This document shows positions 1 to 6,124 of a stretch of DNA of 6,167 nt, piece after piece. The stretch is from Cyanothece sp. UBA12306. Its GTDB lineage: Bacteria; Cyanobacteriota; Cyanobacteriia; Cyanobacteriales; Microcystaceae. The notes under the pieces were generated by a model. It was not told where the DNA came from, made no database searches, and saw nothing but the letters and a program-made list of their open reading frames with translations. The first letter of the stretch is position 1, and each line of letters starts with the position of its first letter. The stretch lies in assembly GCA_003448685.1 (NCBI GenBank), contig DLXW01000252.1:53096-59262 (forward strand). Direction: 5' to 3'. Both the position numbers and the translations under genes were made by a program.

Positions 1-90
1 GATATCACCACAAAGTGTCATTTGTATCATCCTGAGAATTATTATCAATCTTTTGAAGAATATCACCAAAATCTCTCAAACAAAAATTAA
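1..90 (+). CDS. 3' end of a gene cut by the window edge, possibly methionine sulfoxide reductase A
   Basis: Frame 1 is open from the first base to a TAA at 88-90 and gives 29 residues of C-terminal protein. Two stretches are informative: ITT near the start, and YYQSFEEYHQNLSNKN at the end. In MsrA enzymes, which reduce methionine-S-sulfoxide in proteins, the C-terminal part usually contains an ITT-like strand followed by an aromatic/A-E-x-YHQ helix and often a KN pair. The EEYHQ...KN here fits that pattern. The spacing from ITT to YHQ is about three residues longer than in the Escherichia coli protein as I remember it, and the catalytic Cys region lies outside the window. That this is a real gene end is fairly likely from its protein-like composition. 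The MsrA name is tentative. The gene is co-directional with the ligase cassette, whose first start codon lies 98 bp downstream. Confidence 0.42.
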   Translation, partial: DITTKCHLYHPENYYQSFEEYHQNLSNKN

Positions 91-121
91 AGGTTAATGG
101 TTTGACCCAAAAAAGTTTGCT

Positions 122-147
122 TAGAGACGTTTGAAATAGCGTCTCTA
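122..147 (+). promoter_or_regulatory. 8-bp perfect inverted repeat in the leader between the left-edge gene and the ATP-grasp gene
   Basis: TAGAGACG (122-129) is followed by its exact reverse complement CGTCTCTA (140-147). The 10-base loop can add a G-U and a U-A pair. It lies 32 bases after the left-edge stop codon and about 40 bases before the ATP-grasp start. The downstream sequence is T-rich but interrupted (TTCTAATCATT), so it is not a textbook intrinsic terminator. It could be a weak terminator of the upstream gene, an operator for the cassette, or an RNA hairpin in the 5' leader. The sequence alone does not decide between these. A TATCAT hexamer (163-168) could be a -10 box, but no acceptable -35 lies upstream. 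Confidence 0.4.
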
Positions 148-176
148 TTCTAATCATTAAACTATCATCAAGAAAT

Positions 177-184
177 GAGGTGAT
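177..184 (+). promoter_or_regulatory. Shine-Dalgarno sequence that decides the start of the ATP-grasp gene
   Basis: GAGGTGAT matches the anti-Shine-Dalgarno end of 16S rRNA over eight bases and ends four bases before the ATG at 189. The in-frame GTG at 180 lies inside this site and so is unlikely to be the start. It is the only strong ribosome-binding site seen in the window, which suggests that translation of the cassette is loaded here and that the genes behind it depend on coupling. Confidence 0.75.
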
Positions 185-188
185 TTTA

Positions 189-1082
189 ATGTACACTAAT
201 ATTAAATTTTGGATTGCTACTTGTCAAGAATTAAAGATTAACTATGAAATTGTTCACCCTAGTGGAAATTTACTAAAAATAAAATTGGGGGAGCAATATT
301 ATTTTTTTGCTGATACTAGAACTCCTTTTAACAGTCAATCATTATCGGTAGTTTTAAAGGATAAAGAATATACTTATTGTCTATTAAAAGATAAGATTAA
401 TATGCCTGACACTTTAGGGTTTGTCAATCCTTTTTGTCAAGAAAAATATCAACAATATCTTACCTACAAAAGTCTAGAAGCTATTGAACAAAAAATTAGC
501 AGTTCTCTACAATTTCCTCTGATTATCAAACAAAATTCTGGTTCTCAAGGAAAGAATGTGTTTTTATGCCAAAAACAAGAGCAAATACCAAACTATTTAA
601 AAATTATTTTTAATATTCAAAGTTGCAATTTTGACCCTATTGCTTTAGCACAACAATATATTCAAATAAAATATGAATATCGAGCTATATTTTTTGATAA
701 AAAATTAGTTTTATTGTATAAAAAAGATACATCAAATGCTAATTTTATTGATAATCTTAGTCCCCTCCATTGGGAAGGTTCTAAAGCTTGCTATATTGAT
801 GATTCTTATTTAAAATCAACGATTGAAGAGTTTGTTAAACCTGTTTTTGAAGCTATTCCTCTTAATTATGGAGGATTCGATATTATTATAGATGAAAAGG
901 ATCAATACTGGTTACTTGAAATAAACTCTAGTCCTAGTTATAATGTATTTGCTAATGATAATGATCCTAGAATTCTTCTTGATATGTTTAAATATATTTT
1001 GATTGAATTAAACAAAAATAATTATGGAGTTTCCTCAAAATCTTGCTCAGATTTACCAATTAATCAGACAAAAACAATCTAA
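189..1082 (+). CDS. Stand-alone ATP-grasp carboxylate-amine ligase, RimK / cyanophycin-synthetase-like
   Basis: Predicted cytosolic ligase of 297 residues. ATP-grasp enzymes activate a carboxylate as acyl-phosphate and join it to an amine. Visible landmarks in order: an N-terminal lobe ending in LLKDKINMPDT (66-75), the usual 'DK...lL...g.P.P' entry to the ATP-grasp fold; FPLIIK with Lys114; the glycine-rich loop SGSQGK (117-122) over the phosphates; YEYRAIFF (162-169) with a conserved-type Arg165; GGFDIII with Asp231; and LLEINSSPS (242-250), where Glu244 and Asn246 are the expected magnesium ligands. The catalytic set looks complete. There is no signal peptide or membrane segment. The start is ATG 189, chosen for the Shine-Dalgarno at 177-184. 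The last 59 bp overlap the next gene. The motif set resembles RimK and the ATP-grasp part of cyanophycin synthetase more than D-Ala-D-Ala ligase, but the substrate cannot be named. Two Mur-type ligases directly behind it suggest a shared peptide or conjugate pathway. Confidence 0.85.
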   Translation: MYTNIKFWIATCQELKINYEIVHPSGNLLKIKLGEQYYFFADTRTPFNSQSLSVVLKDKEYTYCLLKDKINMPDTLGFVNPFCQEKYQQYLTYKSLEAIEQKISSSLQFPLIIKQNSGSQGKNVFLCQKQEQIPNYLKIIFNIQSCNFDPIALAQQYIQIKYEYRAIFFDKKLVLLYKKDTSNANFIDNLSPLHWEGSKACYIDDSYLKSTIEEFVKPVFEAIPLNYGGFDIIIDEKDQYWLLEINSSPSYNVFANDNDPRILLDMFKYILIELNKNNYGVSSKSCSDLPINQTKTI

Positions 1083-2352
1083 TAAGTGCAATAAAAATTA
1101 TCGATTTAAAACTCTACTTAAATATTTTAATATTTCTATTCCTTCATCCCAAGTAATCAAAATAGCTGGAACTAATGGCAAAGGTTCTGTCAGTGCAATG
1201 ATAGAAGCAATGGCAATTGCTGATGACAAAAAAGTAATTTTATTCACTTCCCCCCATCTTTATAATATCACAGAAAGGTTTAGAATAAATGGGCAAGAAA
1301 TTCCAACCAATATCTTAGATCAATTAGCAAAAAAAACAACGATAGAATTAATCAATTTTTTGGAAAAAGAGGGTAACGATATGGTTCCTTCTTTTTTTGA
1401 GATTTTAACTATTATAGCATTGAAAACTTTTAAATTGTATCAAGCTGACTTAATTATTCTAGAAGCAGGTATTGGAGGTTATAACGATATTATACACTTG
1501 ATTGATGGTCAAATTTCTGCTATTACTTCTATTGGACTTGATCATACAAATCAACTTGGTTCAACTTTACCAGAAATTGCAGCAGATAAAGTTGGTATTG
1601 CTTCAAATAATTCTATTTTAATCTTAGGTTCAGATCTTCCTAATTCTGCTAAAAATATTATCATCAAAGATGCAGTTAAAAGAAATATTAAAATTGTTCA
1701 AGCTAATAAAAATAATTTCGAATTTGAATCATTAGGTTTCAGAGGTTGTCAAATAAACTTAAAGCAAGACTTAGAAAATATGTCATTTATTTTGCCTTTA
1801 ATTGGCTCATTTCAAATTGAAAATTTCTCTACTGCAAAAACTATATTTAAGCAATTAATAGTCAACCAAATCATTAGTGATAAAAATAGTTTAAAAGGAG
1901 TCTCTAATGTTTATTGGCCAGGTAGAATGGAAGTTATCACCGGAAATCCTACTTGGTTACTTGATGCTGCTCATAATGGTCATGCAATTGAAAAAATTAG
2001 TCAAGAATTGCCTAATTTAATGAACCGTCAGAAAGTATCATTACTTTTAGGGTTATCCGATCATAATAATTCTGATGAAATTATTCCTTACTTAGAAAAA
2101 TTAATTAAGATAATGCAATGTTATATTTATTTAACATCTGGATTTTATAGAGCAATTGATCCTAAAGAATATGTTGATTGTTTTAATAAAAATACATCCA
2201 ATTTAATAGTTATAGATAATTATAAAACTGCAATTAATCATATATTAAATATATACCACAAACAAAATAATCAAATAATTCTGATAACTGGATCACTTTT
2301 TTTGGTTGGAGAATGTCGTAAATATCTTCAAGAGTTAGGAGTTCATAGTTGA
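1024..2352 (+). CDS. FolC-like Mur ligase family protein, first of two tandem copies
   Basis: Mur/FolC-family ATP-dependent amide ligase of 442 residues, a usual length for folylpolyglutamate/dihydrofolate synthases. Motifs in order: P-loop GTNGKGS (49-55, Lys53); TSPHL (75-79); FFEILT (124-129); EAGIGG (147-152); GLDHT...LGST (171-181) followed by Lys189 in ADKVGI, the position carbamylated in this family; FQIEN (263-267); WPGRME (298-303); LLDAAHNGHA (312-321), close to the family's DxAHNPxA; TGSLFLVGE (422-430). The core is intact, so activity is expected. Two family positions differ: canonical GGRxDxTN is GGYND here, and the His of the HQ..N motif is Phe263. The N-terminal FolC folate-side motif (FG..LGL.R) is poorly preserved. 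The start is forced: a TAA lies in frame at 1009-1011 and the next Met falls after the P-loop. The gene overlaps the ATP-grasp gene by 59 bp with no good Shine-Dalgarno. Folate polyglutamylation is possible but less likely than a different acyl substrate. Confidence 0.85.
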   Translation: MEFPQNLAQIYQLIRQKQSNKCNKNYRFKTLLKYFNISIPSSQVIKIAGTNGKGSVSAMIEAMAIADDKKVILFTSPHLYNITERFRINGQEIPTNILDQLAKKTTIELINFLEKEGNDMVPSFFEILTIIALKTFKLYQADLIILEAGIGGYNDIIHLIDGQISAITSIGLDHTNQLGSTLPEIAADKVGIASNNSILILGSDLPNSAKNIIIKDAVKRNIKIVQANKNNFEFESLGFRGCQINLKQDLENMSFILPLIGSFQIENFSTAKTIFKQLIVNQIISDKNSLKGVSNVYWPGRMEVITGNPTWLLDAAHNGHAIEKISQELPNLMNRQKVSLLLGLSDHNNSDEIIPYLEKLIKIMQCYIYLTSGFYRAIDPKEYVDCFNKNTSNLIVIDNYKTAINHILNIYHKQNNQIILITGSLFLVGECRKYLQELGVHS

Positions 2353-2406
2353 GAATTTGGAATTAATAAACCTTAAATTAGTAAACAAATATTGTTGAGA
2401 TTTTAT

Positions 2407-3768
2407 ATGATTCAAAATTCAGATAATATTACCCAATTAATTAAACAACTTCTGGAAATACCAAAGTTTGGAAATGGAGTCGGTTTTCCGAGAATGTATA
2501 ACTTTTTCAAGAAAGAACCTCTCAATATTTGGTTATCCAAAATAGATGCTATTAAAGTAACTGGTTCTAACGGCAAAGGTAGCGTCTCTAAAATAATATC
2601 AGCTATCCTCCGAGAAGCTAATTTTAAGGTAGGTCTTTATACTTCACCCCACCTCTTTAATTTTAATGAACGTATGGCAATTAATAATATTAATATTAAG
2701 GATAGTGAGCTACAAAAATCTAGTGAATGGGTTTTAAAAATTATCGATCAATATCAACAAAAATATCCCGATGATTATTATGGAGCTTTTGAAATTTTTA
2801 CAGCGATAGCATTGTATTATTTTGCTAATTATCAAGTAGATACAATGGTAGCAGAAGCGGGAATAGGAGGTAGATTTGACCCCACTCGTATGATCCCTGG
2901 AAATACTGCTACTATCACTTCTTTAGACTTAGAACACACCCAAATTTTAGGGGATACTCTTGAGATGATCGCTTATGATAAATCCGAACTTTGTCCTACT
3001 GGTGGAACCCTAATTATTGGTAACATAAATACTGAAATATTTAGGAGACTTGAAGCTTATTGTAATCTGAGAAGAGTCCAATTAATTAGTATTCAAAATA
3101 ATTGTATATTATCACAACCAAAGTATTTAGCCGAAGGAATGATTTTTGATTTTCAATATGGAGATTTAAAATTAGATAATTTGTACATTAAACTTTTAGG
3201 TAATTATCAAATAAATAACGTAGCAGTTGCTATTGTAGCAGCAGAATGTTGGTTAAGAAAAAAATTACCTAATTTAAAGAGTTCTCAATTAGAATTAATC
3301 ATCAGAAATGCTTTGAAAAATGTATCTGTAGCAGGAAGATTACAAAAAGTATCTAGTCAACCTGAAATATATGTTGATGTGGGACATACTCCCGATGCGA
3401 TCGAAAAACTGGTAGAATCAATTGAGCAATTGTGGAACAATGAACCTATATTATTAGTAACAGGTGTTTCCTATAATAAAGATATTCAGGGAATCTTAGA
3501 AAAATTAGTTGTAATTTCTACGCAAGTTATTTGTACTAGAGCCTGGCATCGCGGAAGTGATGTTAGTATTGTAGTAGATTGTTTGACTAAAATACGTCCT
3601 GACCTTCCTTTATATTCAGCGGAAACCATCGAGAAAGCAATACAAATGGCCAAAGAAATAGCCAAGCAGAATCAAATGAAGGTATTAATTGCTGGTGGTT
3701 TGTTTTTAGTTGCTGAAGCAATACAAGTTTTAGAAGGAAAAAATCCCCAAAATATTCAATTTTTTTGA
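2407..3768 (+). CDS. FolC-like Mur ligase family protein, second of two tandem copies
   Basis: Second Mur/FolC-type ligase, 453 residues from ATG 2407. TTG codons at 2392 and 2395 are in frame but less likely starts. A weak GAGA lies about six bases before the ATG. Motifs: FGNGVGFPRM (21-30), near the FolC N-terminal FG..LGL.R pattern; P-loop GSNGKGS (53-59, Lys57); TSPHL (79-83); AFEIFT (127-132); EAGIGGRFDPT (150-160), which keeps the Arg and Asp that its neighbour has rearranged; LEHT...LGDT (175-184); Lys192; YQINN (267-271), where the family's His is Tyr; AGRLQ (309-313); VDVGHTPDA (323-331), with Thr in place of the usual Asn; CTRAWHRGSD (376-385); AGGLFLVAEA (429-438). The P-loop and the carbamyl-Lys position are intact. 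It is related to but clearly different from the upstream copy, so this is not a recent duplication. It lies 54 bp behind that gene and is probably cotranscribed. Its last 13 bp overlap the convergent TrpD-like gene. It may be the host folC or the second step of a dedicated pathway. Confidence 0.84.
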   Translation: MIQNSDNITQLIKQLLEIPKFGNGVGFPRMYNFFKKEPLNIWLSKIDAIKVTGSNGKGSVSKIISAILREANFKVGLYTSPHLFNFNERMAINNINIKDSELQKSSEWVLKIIDQYQQKYPDDYYGAFEIFTAIALYYFANYQVDTMVAEAGIGGRFDPTRMIPGNTATITSLDLEHTQILGDTLEMIAYDKSELCPTGGTLIIGNINTEIFRRLEAYCNLRRVQLISIQNNCILSQPKYLAEGMIFDFQYGDLKLDNLYIKLLGNYQINNVAVAIVAAECWLRKKLPNLKSSQLELIIRNALKNVSVAGRLQKVSSQPEIYVDVGHTPDAIEKLVESIEQLWNNEPILLVTGVSYNKDIQGILEKLVVISTQVICTRAWHRGSDVSIVVDCLTKIRPDLPLYSAETIEKAIQMAKEIAKQNQMKVLIAGGLFLVAEAIQVLEGKNPQNIQFF

Positions 3769-4817
3769 TCTATTAAATTAATAATTTCTTGTAATTTATC
3801 AGCTACTCTACCCTGATTCAAAAGTTTTTCTGCCGTAGTAAATCCTGTTTTTAAATCGGCACAAAAACCACACCTCCATAAAGAAAATCCTCCGTTATAA
3901 ATCACCGAAGAACTTAACTCATTTGCCTGTCCCGCCAAAACTACTTCCATTTGTTTAATTAGTTGAGTTTCTGACTCCAAACCAACATCTTTATCGGCAA
4001 AATCATAATCTTTTGGAGCAAGCAAAAGACGTTCCCAACCAGGATCAAGATCGAGGTTTCCGAGTCCAATAATAGCAGTGCGACTTAGGGGTAAATCACA
4101 ACTTCCTTCTAAACCTTTGATGGTTGTAAAATGCTTAACTCCTCTCAACTTAAATGTCTCTTTAAAAAACTTCTCTGTGGGAGGATGAACAAAACCAGCT
4201 ATGATTTGAACTTTTGGTGAACAGGGAGACCAGATTAATTCTACACTAGCTAAAGGAGGACGTTTACCAATTTGATCACGATAGGTAACCAATTGATTAG
4301 CTAAGGGAAAATGACGGGGAGTATAAACAAAAGTTAGGCCAGTTTTGACCAAAAGTTGCTCAACCTCAGTTAAAGAAAGTTGGGTAAAATCTAGCCCTAA
4401 ACCTCGCCAAATATCGACCATTGGTAAGCCGTATTTAGTGGCCATGCGATCGCCCCCGTGCATCACCACCGGAACCCCTACAGTAGCTAGAATTAAAGCG
4501 GTAATGGGGGTAACAGGGGCTGTCCGCGATCGCCCATCATAGGGAGTTCCCAATACGGTCACAGGATAATCAAAACTGAGGTCATTGGCGGCAATTTTCG
4601 GACCTAATTCATCATAAGCATCCAACATTCCCGCTAATTCATTAGCAGTTGGTCGTTTAATACGATGGGCGATCAAAAATGCTCCTATTTGCGCCGGAGT
4701 TGCTTCTCCCAATAACATTAATTTAGCAGCTTGGGTAGCTTCAGCACGGGTCAAATCTTTGCCTGTATGAGTTCCACTGCCAATTTTTTTGACATATTCC
4801 CTAAAAGTATTACTCAT
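3756..4817 (-). CDS. Divergent anthranilate phosphoribosyltransferase (TrpD) family protein lacking canonical active-site motifs
   Basis: A 353-residue protein with the overall plan of nucleoside-phosphorylase/TrpD enzymes. A small helical domain (residues 1 to about 75) contains LTRAEATQAAKLML and ATPAQIGAFLIAHRIK, typical of the TrpD N-terminal bundle. An alpha/beta domain follows. The PRPP-binding GTGGDG motif of true TrpD is replaced by LGTPYDGRSRTAP (89-101). KHGNR is replaced by VMHGGDRMATKYG (118-130). The metal-binding Asp-Glu region reads IKGLEGSCDLP (233-243). Anthranilate phosphoribosyl transfer is therefore doubtful. Related TrpD-like proteins such as YbiB (TrpD2) bind nucleic acid rather than making tryptophan, and this protein could behave similarly; that is inference. 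A CxxC (RCGFC, 315-319) lies near the C-terminus. No strong Shine-Dalgarno precedes ATG 4817. The stop of the HEAT-repeat gene lies 15 bp upstream, so translational coupling is likely. Its end overlaps the cassette's last gene tail to tail. Confidence 0.82.
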   Translation of the reverse strand: MSNTFREYVKKIGSGTHTGKDLTRAEATQAAKLMLLGEATPAQIGAFLIAHRIKRPTANELAGMLDAYDELGPKIAANDLSFDYPVTVLGTPYDGRSRTAPVTPITALILATVGVPVVMHGGDRMATKYGLPMVDIWRGLGLDFTQLSLTEVEQLLVKTGLTFVYTPRHFPLANQLVTYRDQIGKRPPLASVELIWSPCSPKVQIIAGFVHPPTEKFFKETFKLRGVKHFTTIKGLEGSCDLPLSRTAIIGLGNLDLDPGWERLLLAPKDYDFADKDVGLESETQLIKQMEVVLAGQANELSSSVIYNGGFSLWRCGFCADLKTGFTTAEKLLNQGRVADKLQEIINLIDQKN

Positions 4818-5801
4818 AATTTTTTAGGATCATCACGAAAATTTCCGTAAAGCAGCGATCGCATGGAGACGAACGCCTTGATCAAGATCTTTTGCTAAAC
4901 TTCGCAACAGATCAAGGGATGCTCGATCTTGTAATTCCCCGAGAGAAATAGCAACACTTTGTCTAATTTGGGGTTCTTTAGGGGCTTCTTGGTTAGAATC
5001 TAGAAAATCAATCAGAATTTGGCTAGATTTCTCCTTTAACTCTGATCTTTCCTGTCTTCCTAAAGCGGTAATAATTTCTTGGCAAACAAGAAGATTTCCC
5101 CAACGGAGTCCTTCTTGTAGATAAACTAGAGATTGAGAGGTTTCTATCCAACTTAATGCTCTTATTGCCTCTTTTTTTAGCATATTTGGAGTTGCAGGGG
5201 ACTTAAGTAGGGTAAATAGGGCTTTTCCTGCTTCATTATCTTCCATCCGTCCCAAAGCAATGATAGCCTGTTGACATACTTCCCGTTCAGGATCATAAAG
5301 CAATGGCTTAATTTGATTGACTAAGTCGAATTTTTCTTGGAATTGACTTTGCATTCCCACGGCAATAACTGCTTCTTTGCGAACTATACTTGAGCAATCT
5401 TTTAAAGCTCCCAGTAAAAAAGTGATGAGATGCTCATCGTGAAAACTCCCGAGAGCTTCTATGACTGTGGCACGGATTTCAGGCAAAGTATCATCAATCA
5501 CTGTTAATAGGGGTAAAATCGTCTGAGAATGGCGGATTTGGGCTAAAGAAATTACAGCCAACATTCTCGATGAAGGATTTTTGAGTAAAGTAGTTAGAGC
5601 TTCAATGGCAGATGGTCCGATTTTAGCTAAAGTTGCAGCAGCCATCATCGAAAGTTCTTCTTCGTTAGTTTCTTGAAGTATTTTGACCAAAGATAAAATA
5701 ATCTCAGGATGATCAAATTCTCCGAGGATACGACCAACAAACCAACGTATTTCTAAGTCAGCTTCTTGATCTTCAAGAATACTTAGCAAGGGAGCGATCG
5801 C
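4446..5801. repeat. Four HIP1 octamers (GCGATCGC) within the minus-strand genes
   Basis: Exact GCGATCGC copies occur at 4446-4453, 4526-4533, 4855-4862 and 5794-5801. The first two are in the TrpD-like gene and the last two in the HEAT-repeat gene. HIP1 is a palindrome strongly over-represented in many cyanobacterial genomes, and it is the main basis for assigning the window to cyanobacteria. None occurs in the first 4.4 kb; the nearest miss is GCGATCGA at about 3397. Confidence 0.85.
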
Positions 5802-6029
5802 CTTATTTCCTAGTTTTGGTAAGATTTTCGCCACTTCCCACCTTTGCTGAAAATCTCCCTCTAGGAGTATTTCTAAAGCGAGGTTGAGAATTTGTTCAAG
5901 TTTGGGGTCATCGCCAGCTTCTGCTTGGGAATTTTGAATCTCCCAAACAAGACACTTTAAGTATTGGTTGACCAGTATTTCTTGATTCGCTTCCATCATA
6001 GTCGTTTCAGTCTTGAAGTTATTCGCCAT
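4833..6029 (-). CDS. HEAT-repeat protein (PBS-lyase-type HEAT repeats)
   Basis: A 398-residue, mostly helical protein built from about ten tandem HEAT units of roughly 30 residues, from about residue 59 to the C-terminus. Typical units are IRWFVGRILGEF (94-105), MMAAATLAKIG (128-138), IRATVIEALGSF (185-196), VRKEAVIAVG (216-225), VCQQAIIALGRM (251-262), IRQSVAISLGEL (355-366) and VRLHAIAALRKF (386-397). Each pairs a '(I/V)R..A...LG' helix with an 'ai..Ll..L' helix. Such solenoids bind proteins. In cyanobacteria relatives include phycobilin lyase subunits and many scaffold proteins of unknown role. No catalytic residues, signal peptide or membrane segment are visible. ATG 6029 gives the longest product; Met11 and Met12 are alternative starts, and none has a strong Shine-Dalgarno. 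It is the first gene of a likely two-gene operon with the TrpD-like gene. A possible promoter and half-site cluster lie 70-120 bp upstream. A phycobilisome role cannot be claimed. Confidence 0.85.
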   Translation of the reverse strand: MANNFKTETTMMEANQEILVNQYLKCLVWEIQNSQAEAGDDPKLEQILNLALEILLEGDFQQRWEVAKILPKLGNKAIAPLLSILEDQEADLEIRWFVGRILGEFDHPEIILSLVKILQETNEEELSMMAAATLAKIGPSAIEALTTLLKNPSSRMLAVISLAQIRHSQTILPLLTVIDDTLPEIRATVIEALGSFHDEHLITFLLGALKDCSSIVRKEAVIAVGMQSQFQEKFDLVNQIKPLLYDPEREVCQQAIIALGRMEDNEAGKALFTLLKSPATPNMLKKEAIRALSWIETSQSLVYLQEGLRWGNLLVCQEIITALGRQERSELKEKSSQILIDFLDSNQEAPKEPQIRQSVAISLGELQDRASLDLLRSLAKDLDQGVRLHAIAALRKFS

Positions 6030-6098
6030 AGATGATCTTCTGCTGAGGTCAACGACAAAATCTTGTTATTTAACTTAAGCTTACCGAGATTTGACCCA

Positions 6099-6104
6099 AT
6101 TATA
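6099..6104 (-). promoter_or_regulatory. Possible -10 box for the HEAT-repeat / TrpD-like operon
   Basis: The minus strand reads TATAAT here, a perfect sigma-70-type -10, about 70 bases before the HEAT-repeat start codon. At the usual 17-base spacing the upstream hexamer is TCAAGA, a poor -35. The promoter would therefore need an activator or rely on the -10 alone. The half-site cluster at 6125-6151 lies where an activator would be expected. A transcript from here would have a leader of roughly 60 bases. Confidence 0.35.
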
Positions 6105-6124
6105 AAATCTTTTTTACGACTCTT

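Noticed and set aside
102..168. Sigma-70 promoter for the cassette using TTGACC (102-107), TTGAAA (131-136) or TATCAT (163-168)
   Set aside because: No -35 and -10 pair has acceptable spacing: TTGAAA to TATCAT is 26 bases, and no -10 lies 16-18 bases from TTGACC. The TATCAT alone is noted under the leader hairpin but not called as a promoter.
5..196. Minus-strand open frame of 63 codons across the left intergenic region
   Set aside because: It runs antisense to the left-edge gene end and over the ATP-grasp Shine-Dalgarno and start. It has no ribosome-binding site of its own and no recognisable motif, so it is treated as a shadow.
189..1082. Calling the ATP-grasp gene rimK, ddl or gshB
   Set aside because: Only general ATP-grasp residues can be recognised. 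None of the substrate-specific signatures of these enzymes could be confirmed by reading.
3738..3766. A6T / AT6 inverted repeat at the convergent gene ends as a bidirectional terminator
   Set aside because: The stem would be only A-U pairs with a 14-base loop, and it lies within coding sequence of the last Mur ligase. It is too weak to call.
1024..3768. Naming both Mur-type genes folC
   Set aside because: The ATP core matches FolC, but the folate-side motifs are altered in both and differ between copies. Two tandem genes beside an ATP-grasp ligase suggest another substrate.
4345..4542. Plus-strand open frame of 65 codons inside the TrpD-like gene
   Set aside because: It is fully antisense to a well-supported gene and its translation has no domain character. 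The open frame is explained by the codon use of the opposite strand.
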